A stretch of 64,000 nt of DNA, taken from contig CBDAPQ010000007.1 in the NCBI GenBank assembly GCA_965198485.1, forward strand, positions 88,032 to 152,031. The letters run 5' to 3'. Shown here piece after piece: positions 16,444 to 26,566 of the stretch. Within the stretch, counting starts at the first letter, position 1. Every line of letters starts with the position of its first letter. Source of the DNA: RH-AL1 sp965198485. GTDB lineage: Bacteria > Pseudomonadota > Alphaproteobacteria > Rhizobiales > Beijerinckiaceae. The position numbers were made by a program, and so were the translations under genes. Below the pieces are notes generated by a model that was not told where the DNA came from, did not search any database, and worked only from the letters and a program-made list of their open reading frames with translations.

Positions 16444-17092
16444 GGCCCTCGCCGAGGGCGTCGGCATCGAGCTGCAGCATCACTTCACCGACGTGCGCCA
16501 GCAGCGCCACGCTGCAGTGCTCGGCATGTGGTCATGGCTGCTGACCGAGCTGCTGCTGTTCTCGGCACTGTTCCTCATCGCGCTGATCCTGCGCATCCTG
16601 CACCCGCTGTCGGTGCAGAACGCCACGCGGCATCTCGAATTCTGGATCGGCTGCGCCAACACGGTGATCCTGATCGTCTCGAGCCTGACCATGTCGGGCG
16701 CGATCGTGACGTCGCGCCTCGGCCTGCAGCGCCTCATGGTGTGGTGCATGTACGCCACGGCGGCGCTCGGCACCGCCTTCCTCGTGCTCAAGGGCTACGA
16801 GTGGTACAAGGATTACATCGATCACCTCGTGCCGTTTATGGCGCGCCCGTATGATCTCGCCGGCGACCCCGCCTCGATCCTCTATATCGACCTGTACTAC
16901 GTCGCGACCGCGCTGCACGGATTCCACCTGCTGACGGGCGTCACCATCCTGATGGTGCTGGCCCTGCAGGCGCGCGCGCCCGGCTACCTCTCGCGCCACC
17001 AGAACCGCATCGAGATCTACGGCCTGTACTGGCATTTCATCGACCTGATGTGGATCATGGTGTGGACCATCATCTACGTGATGAACCGGTGA
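16436..17092 (+). CDS. coxC: Cytochrome c oxidase subunit III
   Basis: 218 aa from GTG 16436, which overlaps the end of coxA by 8 bases. The short five-helix form, lacking the first two helices of mitochondrial-type subunit III, is usual in caa3 oxidases. Motifs ELLLFSALF, DLYYVATALHGFHLLTG and YWHFIDLMWI are diagnostic. Non-catalytic; supports subunit I stability. Confidence 0.93.
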   Translation: MAEALAEGVGIELQHHFTDVRQQRHAAVLGMWSWLLTELLLFSALFLIALILRILHPLSVQNATRHLEFWIGCANTVILIVSSLTMSGAIVTSRLGLQRLMVWCMYATAALGTAFLVLKGYEWYKDYIDHLVPFMARPYDLAGDPASILYIDLYYVATALHGFHLLTGVTILMVLALQARAPGYLSRHQNRIEIYGLYWHFIDLMWIMVWTIIYVMNR

Positions 17093-17105
17093 GCGGCGGC
17101 AAGAC

Positions 17106-17423
17106 ATGAGCGGCGGCGGAATGGACGCGAACATCACGGCGGAGCAGAAGCGCGAGCTCATGCATCGCCTGCGCACGCCGTTCATGACCTTCATCGGCTT
17201 AATGGGCCTGCTCGCGCTCAATGCGATCACCGGCTGGTTTCAGTTTTTCTCCAACACGTGGGGGCTAAACCTCGGCGTGCTGGTGCTAATGGTCGCCGTG
17301 GTGCTGCTGTTCTCCATGGAGGTCATCAAGGACCCGCCGCTGGTGCGCTTCTTCTCCGTGCTCGGCTTCTGCTGGGTCGGCATCCTCTTCGCCATGGTTC
17401 TGATCGACTATACCACGCGCTGA
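17106..17423 (+). CDS. Cytochrome c oxidase subunit IV (prokaryotic type)
   Basis: 105 aa with three membrane helices (about 25-45, 50-70 and 80-100), matching the small subunit IV found last in caa3 operons. 13 bp after coxC. Ends the operon; the oxyR-type gene converges on it with 31 bp between stops. Confidence 0.8.
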   Translation: MSGGGMDANITAEQKRELMHRLRTPFMTFIGLMGLLALNAITGWFQFFSNTWGLNLGVLVLMVAVVLLFSMEVIKDPPLVRFFSVLGFCWVGILFAMVLIDYTTR

Positions 17424-17454
17424 TCCCCGCGGAGCGGAGGAGGATCAATCCCCT

Positions 17455-18393
17455 TTAGAACTCCGCGCCCTCCGTGCCCCAGGCGAGCCGGACCTGCCTG
17501 TCCCAGGCCTGCTTCAGCGATTCTCCGAGCATCGCGAACTCCGCGGCGCGCGGCGAGCGCGTGCGCCAGGCCAGCGCGATCTCGCGGGACGCGGCGCCGC
17601 CGTCGAGTGGGCGCGCCTGCACTGCCGTCCCGGTGAGGATGCCGGCCATCACAGCCATTTCCGGCAGCAAAGTAAGGCCGAGCCGATTGGCCACCATCTG
17701 CACCAGCGTGTGCAGCGAGGTGCCGACGTGGTCGGCGTCAGCACGCAGCTCGGGCCGGCCGCAGGCCATCAGGGCCTGGCCGCGCAGGCAATGGCCGTCC
17801 TCCAGCACCAGCAGCCTGCTGTCGTCGATGCTTTCGGGCAGCACCACTGGTTGGCGGCCGTCGAACTCGGCGGGGTGGAAGGCGAGGTAGAATGGATCCT
17901 TGAAGAGCGGCATGACGTGGGCGTTGCCGCAGGGGTAGGGCATAGCGAGCAGCACGCAATCGAGCTGGCCGCGCGCCAGATTTTCGCAGGCGGTGGCGGT
18001 GAGATCCTCGCGTAGGTAGAGCTTGAGATCGGGGAAGCCGCTGCGCAACTCCGGCAGCAGGCGCGGCAGCAGGAACGGCGCCACCGTGGGAATGACGCCG
18101 AGGCGAAGCTCGCCGGCGAGCGGCTTGCCCGCGGCCCCGGCCATCTTGGCGAGCTCGTCGGCCTCGCGCAGTACGGCATAGGCCTTGGCTACGATGCGCT
18201 CGCCCAGCGGTGTGAAGCGCACCACGCGCGCCGTGCGCTCGACCAGCACGGTGCCGAGCAGCGTCTCCAGTTCGCGCAGGCCGGCCGAGAGCGTCGACTG
18301 CGTGACGTTGGCCGCCTCGGCGGCGCGGCCGAAATGGCCGTGCTGGTGCAGTGCGGTGAGATACTGCAGCTGTTTCAACGTCGGCAGGTACAT
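17455..18393 (-). CDS. oxyR: OxyR-type LysR regulator (hydrogen peroxide sensor), copy 1
   Basis: 312 aa. N-terminal LysR winged helix-turn-helix (FGRAAEAANVTQSTLSAGLREL), then a periplasmic-binding-like effector domain. The sensing motif DGHCLRGQALMACG places cysteines at 202 and 211, matching the E. coli OxyR pair 199/208, so the disulfide switch should work. Divergent from pqqA with 176 bp between starts; convergent with the oxidase operon. A second OxyR-like gene lies beside katG at 59.2 kb, so this copy may control other targets. Confidence 0.85.
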   Translation of the reverse strand: MYLPTLKQLQYLTALHQHGHFGRAAEAANVTQSTLSAGLRELETLLGTVLVERTARVVRFTPLGERIVAKAYAVLREADELAKMAGAAGKPLAGELRLGVIPTVAPFLLPRLLPELRSGFPDLKLYLREDLTATACENLARGQLDCVLLAMPYPCGNAHVMPLFKDPFYLAFHPAEFDGRQPVVLPESIDDSRLLVLEDGHCLRGQALMACGRPELRADADHVGTSLHTLVQMVANRLGLTLLPEMAVMAGILTGTAVQARPLDGGAASREIALAWRTRSPRAAEFAMLGESLKQAWDRQVRLAWGTEGAEF

Positions 18394-18569
18394 GGGCGCA
18401 TGATGCGGCTTCGCGCGAGTGACGCAATCGCACGTTCGGCCGAGATCGATCGACTGGCTCGATGGCCCCGATTGAATAGTTTCGTTAGCACTTTGCGGCG
18501 CGCCGAGGCATTACGCTTCCGCCTGTCGCGAACGACAGCAAACAAGAACATGCACTGCTGGAGAGAAAC
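18394..18569. promoter_or_regulatory. Divergent promoter region oxyR / pqqA
   Basis: 176 bp between two divergent starts. It contains an inverted repeat ATCGA-N9-TCGAT at 18445-18463, a possible LysR-type operator, and a clear ribosome binding site GGAG at 18560-18563, six bases before the pqqA ATG. I cannot fix a -35/-10 pair with confidence. Confidence 0.4.
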
Positions 18570-18737
18570 ATGAACTGGATGGCCCCCCGCTTCGCCGAGA
18601 TCTGCGTCGGCATGGAAGTCACGAGCTACGAATCGGCGGACGCCGGCGTCGAGTGGCACGCTCCGAACGTGGCCGAGATCTGCGTTGGTATGGAAGTCAC
18701 GAGCTACGAGTCGGCCGACGCCGGCGTCGAATTCTAG
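18570..18737 (+). CDS. pqqA: Tandem double-core PQQ precursor peptide PqqA
   Basis: 55 aa, ATG 18570, stop TAG 18735-18737, ribosome binding site GGAG with a 6-nt spacer. PqqA is the ribosomal precursor of pyrroloquinoline quinone: PqqE joins a Glu and a Tyr in the E-V-T-S-Y core and later enzymes cut them out. Normal PqqA has about 22-30 residues and one core. Here two full PqqA units follow head to tail: W3-E28 and W29-E54, 23 of 26 residues identical. Each has EICVGMEVTSYESAD, giving Glu16/Tyr20 and Glu42/Tyr46. The core is the same as in Methylobacterium PqqA as I recall it. No pqqBCDE is in the window. Cytosolic peptide, single-gene transcript with its own terminator. Confidence 0.93.
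   Translation: MNWMAPRFAEICVGMEVTSYESADAGVEWHAPNVAEICVGMEVTSYESADAGVEF
18576..18731 (+). repeat. 78-bp in-frame tandem repeat inside pqqA
   Basis: Units 18576-18653 and 18654-18731 each encode 26 residues. In the last 20 codons of each unit there are five base differences, all synonymous; the three amino acid changes (M/H, R/N, F/V) lie in the leader part before the core. Confidence 0.95.
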
Positions 18738-18766
18738 GACTTCTCTCGACCGTCAGGTCGGACCAG

Positions 18767-18794
18767 CGGCGGTGCCTTCGGGCGCTGCCGTTTT
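18767..18794 (+). terminator. Rho-independent terminator of pqqA
   Basis: A 10-bp stem with two G-U pairs (18767-18776 with 18781-18790) is capped by a cUUCGg tetraloop and followed by TTTT at 18791-18794. It sits 29 bp after the pqqA stop, 16 bp before the convergent cutA stop, and makes pqqA monocistronic. Confidence 0.88.
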
Positions 18795-18810
18795 GCGTTT
18801 CGCCCCCCGA

Positions 18811-19128
18811 TTAGCGCCTCACAGCCTCCGCCAGCCACGCCATGTACCGCGCGCTGCCCTCCGCAATCGCCGTCATCACGATCTCCGGCACGTCGTAGCC
18901 ATGTCGCTCGCGGATCGCCGCTTCCACCGCAGCGTAGTCGACCGTCGCGATCTTGCAAAGTAGCAGGTGCTCGGCCGCCTCCTCGATCCTGCCGTCCCAA
19001 CGGTAGACGCTCGCCACCGGCATGATCTGCACGCAGGCCGCCAGCCGCGCCTCGACCAGCGCCCGTGCCATAGCCCGAGCCTCGGCCTCCGAGCCCACCG
19101 TTGTCGACACCATCGCGAAGCCGGTCAC
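18811..19128 (-). CDS. cutA: Divalent-cation tolerance protein CutA
   Basis: 105 aa from GTG 19128, which overlaps the stop of the upstream cyclase gene (GTGA). The CutA1 fold is clear: TTVGSEAEARAMARALVEARLAACVQIMP and the SVYRWDGRIEEAAEHLLLCK segment, ending ARYMAWLAEAV. Family members form small trimers that bind copper and other divalent ions; their role remains uncertain. Translation is coupled to the cyclase-family gene. Confidence 0.93.
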   Translation of the reverse strand: MTGFAMVSTTVGSEAEARAMARALVEARLAACVQIMPVASVYRWDGRIEEAAEHLLLCKIATVDYAAVEAAIRERHGYDVPEIVMTAIAEGSARYMAWLAEAVRR

Positions 19129-19928
19129 GGCAGCACCGCGTAGACCCTCGCCGGAAAACCGAGGCCGCGCTCGGGCTTGGGCCAGCCGGCCACCAGCATC
19201 GCGCCGGTGGCCGGCAGCTTGTCGAGGTCGGCCATGACCTCGATCTGCCAGTGCCCGTGGCCGAGCACGTAGCGCTCGCCGTCGAGCTTGGGCGTCGCGT
19301 CCGTGTCCATGCTCTCGTGGCCGATGGCGGTGATGCCGCGTTCCTCGAACAGGACCTTGAGCGTGTCGGCCCGCCACGCCGGAAACGGCGCGCGGCCGAA
19401 CTTGGCGGGGTCGCCCCAGTCCTTGGAAAGGTCGGTGCGCAGCGCGGCGAAGGCGCCCTTCGGCACGCGGCCGTGCTGCTTCTCCCAGGCGGCGAGGTCG
19501 TCGGGGGAAAAGGCGTGGGCGGGGTCGGCGGCGAGGTAGGGTGTGTCGTCGAGCACCACGAGGGGCAGGATCATCTCGTCGAGCGCGATCTCGTCGAGGT
19601 ACTTGCCGTCGGGCGCGAAATGCGCGGGAGCGTCGACGTGCGTGCCGTACTGCCCGACCATCGCGTAATAGGTGGCGCGGAAGCCGTCGTGGGCGATGGT
19701 ATAGGCCTCCAGCGTCTTGGGATCGACGGCGGGCGTGAACCGCGCCTGGCCGAAGCCCGACCACACCGGCGTCCGGGGACCGAAGATGTGAGTGAGGTCG
19801 ACCTTGGGATGGGCCTGGATCGTCGCCAGCGCCTCGGCCAGCGTGGGCGCATTCGGGCGGGCCTCCCGCGCGCGGGCGCCGCCGGCGGAGAGCGCGACGG
19901 CGGCGAGGGTGACGACGATGCGCTTCAT
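19125..19928 (-). CDS. Secreted cyclase-family (PF04199) metal-dependent hydrolase
   Basis: 267 aa. The first 20 or so residues form a signal peptide (MKRIVVTLAAVALSAGGARA), so the enzyme is periplasmic. The metal-binding motif YGTHVDAPAHF (about residue 94-104) and DLTHIFGP near the start are those of the cyclase/kynurenine formamidase family, and GHESMDTD and GHGHWQIE are in the expected places. Substrate unknown: kynurenine formamidase members are cytosolic and about 210 aa, so this longer secreted form is likely something else. First gene of a two-gene unit with cutA. Confidence 0.8.
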   Translation of the reverse strand: MKRIVVTLAAVALSAGGARAREARPNAPTLAEALATIQAHPKVDLTHIFGPRTPVWSGFGQARFTPAVDPKTLEAYTIAHDGFRATYYAMVGQYGTHVDAPAHFAPDGKYLDEIALDEMILPLVVLDDTPYLAADPAHAFSPDDLAAWEKQHGRVPKGAFAALRTDLSKDWGDPAKFGRAPFPAWRADTLKVLFEERGITAIGHESMDTDATPKLDGERYVLGHGHWQIEVMADLDKLPATGAMLVAGWPKPERGLGFPARVYAVLP

Positions 19929-20026
19929 GGCGGGCTCTCCAGCGTCCGAACGGCGCCGAGCTTAGCCGCGGCTCCGGCGCGCCGGAAGCCCTCGACGCTC
20001 GCCGCCGCAGCGGCTAGCTTGGCCGC

Positions 20027-20512
20027 ATGCCGCCCCGCCTCGCCGAGTTCGTGCTACCGCCTGACGGCCGCCAGTCCGAGACCGCGCTGCTCGTGGCGCG
20101 CGGCACGCGGCGTTACCTTCGCGCGCTCGGCTACGCGACGATTACCGAGATGGCGCTGCGCTCCGGTCGCCGCGCCGACATCGTGGCGCTGGGCGGCGAC
20201 GGCACGGTGCACATCATCGAGATCAAGAGCTCGGTGGCCGATTTCCGCGCCGACACGAAATGGCAGGACTACCGGCTGCATTGCGACCGGCTGTACTTCG
20301 CCGTCACCGCGGCGATGCCGCTCGCCATCCTGCCGGAGGATGCCGGGCTCATCGTCGCCGACGCCTACGGCGCCACCCTGATCCGCGAGGCGCCCGAGCA
20401 TCGCCTCGCGCCCGCCACGCGGCGCAACGTGACGTTGCGTTTCGCCCAGCTCTCGGCCCACCGCCTGCATGGCCTAGCGGATCCGGGCGTCGCGCGAGGC
20501 GAGTCGGTCTGA
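20027..20512 (+). CDS. mmcB: MmcB family DNA repair protein
   Basis: 161 aa. The core RADIVALGGDGTVHIIEIKSS carries the D-(x)n-E-x-K nuclease motif of MmcB, which in Caulobacter is an SOS-independent mitomycin C resistance protein with a PD-(D/E)XK fold. DTKWQDYRLHCDRLYFAV and GLIVADAYGATL are family signatures. Cytosolic. Divergent from the cyclase gene with a 98-bp gap; converges on panD. Confidence 0.88.
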   Translation: MPPRLAEFVLPPDGRQSETALLVARGTRRYLRALGYATITEMALRSGRRADIVALGGDGTVHIIEIKSSVADFRADTKWQDYRLHCDRLYFAVTAAMPLAILPEDAGLIVADAYGATLIREAPEHRLAPATRRNVTLRFAQLSAHRLHGLADPGVARGESV

Positions 20513-20559
20513 CGCGCAAGGGTTGGACGTAATGCCAAGGCGGCGGCCTGGGGCGGCGT

Positions 20560-20931
20560 TCAGGCCTCGACGGTCTGCCGCGCCCGCTCGACGATCTCCT
20601 GGACAACCCGGTTCGAGGCGTCGAGCACCGCCACGATGGCCGTGACGGGCGCCTCGACCAGTTCGAACCCCATGATGATCACCTGTTCGCCCTCGCCGAT
20701 GAGGTGGGCGGCGGCGCCGTTCATGCAGATGCAGCGCGAGCCGCGCGCGCCGGCGATCGTGTAGGTCTCGAGCCGCACCCCGCTGGTGTTGGAGACGACC
20801 AGCACCTTCTCGCCCGGCCACAGGCCGACGGCGTCAAGCAGGTCGGCGTCGATTGTGATCGAACCGACGTAGGCGAGGTTCGCCTCAGTCACGACCGCGT
20901 TGTGGAGCTTGGATCGCATGACCCAGCGCAT
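20560..20931 (-). CDS. panD: Aspartate 1-decarboxylase
   Basis: 123 aa from ATG 20931, chosen because GAGGA lies about 8 nt upstream and the N-terminus MRWVMRSKLHNA aligns with other PanD proteins; ATG 20919 is an alternative. The self-cleavage site is Gly23-Ser24 (YVGSITID), which yields the pyruvoyl group. NGAAAHLIGEGEQVIIMGF is the family core. It makes beta-alanine for pantothenate and CoA. No other pantothenate gene is near. Divergent from gyrA. Confidence 0.94.
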   Translation of the reverse strand: MRWVMRSKLHNAVVTEANLAYVGSITIDADLLDAVGLWPGEKVLVVSNTSGVRLETYTIAGARGSRCICMNGAAAHLIGEGEQVIIMGFELVEAPVTAIVAVLDASNRVVQEIVERARQTVEA

Positions 20932-21096
20932 GGGGGTGTCCTCGCGCGACGTGCGGTGCCGCAGGGCCGCGATATACGCGTTCGCCAGCGAGGCCGGAAG
21001 GGGCAGCCTGCTGGGCAAAAGGCCATCGCCAAACTGGCGAAAGGCTTCCTGACCCTTTAGGGTCATCCGAAGCTTTTCTCGACCGGATCGAAATTC
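20932..21096. other. Divergent promoter region panD / gyrA
   Basis: 165 bp between the panD and gyrA starts. It must hold promoters for both; nothing more specific can be supported. Confidence 0.4.
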
Positions 21097-23877
<2,781 letters not shown>

Positions 23878-24106
23878 GGCGGCTCGAACGCCGGCCGACT
23901 ACTTGCCGTCGTGGATCGGCGCAGCTAGGCCACCCATTGTCTCTGGTCGGTTCGGTTAGGACGAGGCTTGGCGGGCTAAGATCGCGTTTCGCGGCACGAG
24001 CCCGATCGCCTGAAAGTCGGTCCGACGCGTGCGTCACGACGCGGCGAGTTGAGCCAATCTCCTCGGATGTGTATAGATCTGATGGGCTCATACACACAGG
24101 CGTATG
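23878..24106. other. Intergenic region after gyrA
   Basis: 229 bp with no gene that I can support. Its end contains the operator-like inverted repeat of the decayed vapBC pair. Confidence 0.5.
24068..24096. promoter_or_regulatory. Inverted repeat, probable old VapBC operator
   Basis: TGTGTAT (24068-24074) and ATACACA (24090-24096) form a 7-bp inverted repeat with a 15-bp spacer, ending 10 bp before the vapB start. VapBC complexes usually bind such palindromes to repress their own promoter. With both genes broken, the site is probably a relic. Confidence 0.5.
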
Positions 24107-24276
24107 ATGCGAACTAACATCGAGATCGATGACCAGCTGCTCCACGAGGCGATATTGCGGCCGGATTGACAGCCAAGAAGGCTACATTTGAGGAAGCGCT
24201 ACGGCGTCCCGTTATCGAGAACCGCCGCCGCAATGCGATCGTGAGTCTTGCCGGTCTGGGCTGGATGGCGACCTGA
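24107..24276 (+). pseudogene. vapB antitoxin pseudogene (frameshift)
   Basis: The start reads MRTNIEIDDQLLHEAI, the typical ribbon-helix-helix opening of VapB family II antitoxins, but stops after 20 codons (TGA 24167-24169). A shift of frame at about 24160 restores GLTAKKATFEEALRR and the tail AIVSLAGLGWMAT, ending at TGA 24274-24276. One base lost, or two gained, explains it. Without repair no antitoxin is made. Confidence 0.82.
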
Positions 24277-24297
24277 TCCGTCAGGGTCGCCGGTGCC

Positions 24298-24685
24298 TTG
24301 ATCGTCGTCGACAGCTCGGTCTGGATCGCGCATCTGCGCGATGTGAGCAGCGCACCTGTGTAGAAGCTTCGCCTGCTTGAGAATGTCGGCGGAATTTTAG
24401 TGGGAAATCTGATCCCCCTCGAACTCCTTCAGGGTGCGCGCGACGAACGCCACGCTGACCGCATCGGCGCTGCACTTCTGGAATTTGCTCGCGACGATGC
24501 TCGATCATGAGCTCGCCGTCACCGCGGCACAACACTATCGCACCCTACGAGCCGAAGGCGTAACTGTCCGCAAGACGGTCGATCTTATCATTGCCACCTT
24601 CTGCATCGCGCACGAGCATGCCCTGCTGCACGATGACCGCGACTTCGAGCCCTTCGTCAAGCACTTGGATCCTCGAGCAATGTGA
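24298..24685 (+). pseudogene. vapC PIN-domain toxin pseudogene (stop and frameshift)
   Basis: From TTG 24298 the frame reads LIVVDSSVWIAHLRD, the first PIN-domain acidic motif, then hits TAG at 24361. The same frame continues with LIPLELLQGARDERHADRI to about 24490. A frameshift then leads to AAQHYRTLRAEGVTVRKTVD and LLHDDRDFEPF, the last PIN motifs, to the stop at 24685. At least one nonsense and one frameshift mutation make it inactive. The family is an RNase toxin paired with VapB just upstream. Confidence 0.82.
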
Positions 24686-24797
24686 GGCGTGGCCTCGTTC
24701 TAACGCTACGAAGCGGGACGACGCCGGCCTTGCCCACGCGCCGCGCCGCGGCTAAGCGCGCTGAAGTAGCGCGACGTTGCGCGGAAGGATCATTGCC

Positions 24798-25577
24798 ATG
24801 CGCGCCGTCGCCCTCATCACAGGTGCCTCCACCGGCATCGGTGCCGATCTCGCGCGAGTGTTCGCCAAGCACGGCCACGACCTCGCGCTGACCGCGCGCT
24901 CCGCCGACAAGCTCCAGGCGCTGGCGAGCGAGCTCGTCGCCGCCGGCCGCCCGCGCCCCATCGTGATCCCCTGCGACCTCGCTGCGCCGCACGCCGCCGA
25001 CGACATCGCCGACGCGCTGGCAGCGGCGGACGCCCGCGTGGCCTTCCTGGTCAACAACGCCGGCTATGGCGTGCTCGGGCCGGTTGCGGGGACGGACGTG
25101 CGCGAGCAGCTCGGCATCGTCGACGTCAACGTGCGCGCCCTGCTCGACCTGACACTGCGCTTCCTGCCCGACCTAAAGGCGGCGCGCGGCAGGATCCTCA
25201 ACGTCGCCTCGGTGGCGAGCTACATGCCGGGGCCGGGCATGGCGGTCTATTATGCCAGCAAACATTTCGTCAGCGCTTTCTCGCGCGCCCTTTCGCAGGA
25301 GCTGAAGGGCTCCGGCGTGAGCGTGACCCTGCTCAACCCAGGCATGACACGCACCGAGTTTCAGGCGCGCGCCGGCATGGCCAAGGCGGCCGGCCTGTCG
25401 AAGGTGTCGGGCGCCAGCGCCATGTCCGTCGCGGTAGCCGGCTATGACGCTTTGTTGGCCGGGCGCCGGGTCGTCGTTCCCGGCCTCGGGAACAAGCTTG
25501 GCGCGATGGTCCTGCCCTTCGTGCCGGACGCCGTGCTGTTGCCCTTCATCCACCGGTTCCAGAGCGGTCGGCGGTAG
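24798..25577 (+). CDS. Short-chain dehydrogenase/reductase
   Basis: 259 aa from ATG 24798, preceded by GGAAGGA. The classical SDR signs are present: TGASTGIG for NAD(P) binding, NNAGYG, and the catalytic YYASK near residue 150. The C-terminal part (VPGLGNKLGAMVLPFVPDAV) is hydrophobic, as in the DltE-like SDR subgroup. Substrate unknown. It converges on the tyrC-like gene, 6 bp between stops. Confidence 0.88.
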   Translation: MRAVALITGASTGIGADLARVFAKHGHDLALTARSADKLQALASELVAAGRPRPIVIPCDLAAPHAADDIADALAAADARVAFLVNNAGYGVLGPVAGTDVREQLGIVDVNVRALLDLTLRFLPDLKAARGRILNVASVASYMPGPGMAVYYASKHFVSAFSRALSQELKGSGVSVTLLNPGMTRTEFQARAGMAKAAGLSKVSGASAMSVAVAGYDALLAGRRVVVPGLGNKLGAMVLPFVPDAVLLPFIHRFQSGRR

Positions 25578-25583
25578 CCGGCG

Positions 25584-26537
25584 TTACTCGCGTTTCTCCG
25601 AAACCCGGCGGCCGAAGTCGGCGGCGGCGGTCTCCTGCCCCTGGGCGATGATGCCGCGGCGGATCGCGCGGGTGCGGGTGAAAAGATCGAACAGGCCGTC
25701 GCCGTTGCCGTCGCGCACCATGCGGGCCAGCGACGCCAGGTCCTCGTTGAAGCGGCCCAGCACCTCAAGCACCGCGTCGCGGTTGTTGAGGAACACGTCG
25801 CGCCACATCGTCGGATCGGACGAGGCGATGCGGGTGAAATCGCGGAAGCCGCCGGCGGAGAACTTCATCACCTCGGCCTCGGTGACGCGCTCGAGGTCGG
25901 AGGCGGTGCGCACGATGTTGTAGGCGATAAGGTGCGGCACGTGGCTGGTGATCGCCAGCACGATGTCGTGGTGGGCCGCGCTCATCACCTCGACGTTGGC
26001 GCCCACCGCCTCCCAAAAAGCGGTAGCCTGGGCGACAGCCTTGGGCGCGGTGTCCTCCGGCGGCGTCAGGATCGCCCAGCGATTGAGGAACAGCGTCGCA
26101 AAGCCGGCGTCGGGGCCGGAGTACTCGGTGCCGGCGACGGGATGAGCCGGCACGAGATGCGCATGCGCCGGCAGGTGCGGGCGCACCGCCTCGATGACCG
26201 AGACCTTGGTGGAGCCGACGTCGGAGATGATGGCGCCCGGTATCAGGTGTGGGGCGATAGCGGTAGCGACCGCCCCCATGGCGCCGACGGGAGTGCAGAG
26301 CACGACGAGACCGGCGCCTTCGACCGCCTGCTCCACCGTATCGGCGACGGCGTCGCCGAGATCGAGCTGCCTGGCGCGCGATCGGACCGAGAGATCGGCG
26401 TCGAAGCCCACGACGGCGGCGGCGATGCGCCGTTGCGCCGTTGCGCGGCACAGCGAAGCCCCGATGAGGCCGAGCCCGATGATCGCGATCCTTGGGAAGA
26501 GCGGCGCTGGCAGCACGGCGCCAAGAGTGTCAGGCAT
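25584..26537 (-). CDS. tyrC: Prephenate/arogenate dehydrogenase
   Basis: 317 aa from ATG 26537, chosen for the strong GGGGGAGGA upstream. N-terminal Rossmann domain with IAIIGLGLIGASL; the substrate-binding stretch HPVAGTEYSGPDAG and HHDIVLAITSHVPHLIAY follow. It oxidises prephenate or arogenate in tyrosine synthesis; which of the two is not decided by sequence. It lies 29 bp behind hisC in the same unit, an arrangement common in Alphaproteobacteria in which the HisC-type aminotransferase also serves aromatic amino acids. No ACT or chorismate mutase domain. Confidence 0.9.
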   Translation of the reverse strand: MPDTLGAVLPAPLFPRIAIIGLGLIGASLCRATAQRRIAAAVVGFDADLSVRSRARQLDLGDAVADTVEQAVEGAGLVVLCTPVGAMGAVATAIAPHLIPGAIISDVGSTKVSVIEAVRPHLPAHAHLVPAHPVAGTEYSGPDAGFATLFLNRWAILTPPEDTAPKAVAQATAFWEAVGANVEVMSAAHHDIVLAITSHVPHLIAYNIVRTASDLERVTEAEVMKFSAGGFRDFTRIASSDPTMWRDVFLNNRDAVLEVLGRFNEDLASLARMVRDGNGDGLFDLFTRTRAIRRGIIAQGQETAAADFGRRVSEKRE

Positions 26538-26566
26538 GGGCGGCAATCCTCCCCCGCCGCGTCGCG

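Noticed and set aside
14713..16467. Long antisense frame opposite coxA (584 codons)
   Set aside because: Coding on the other strand is certain; the shadow product is highly charged and has no family.
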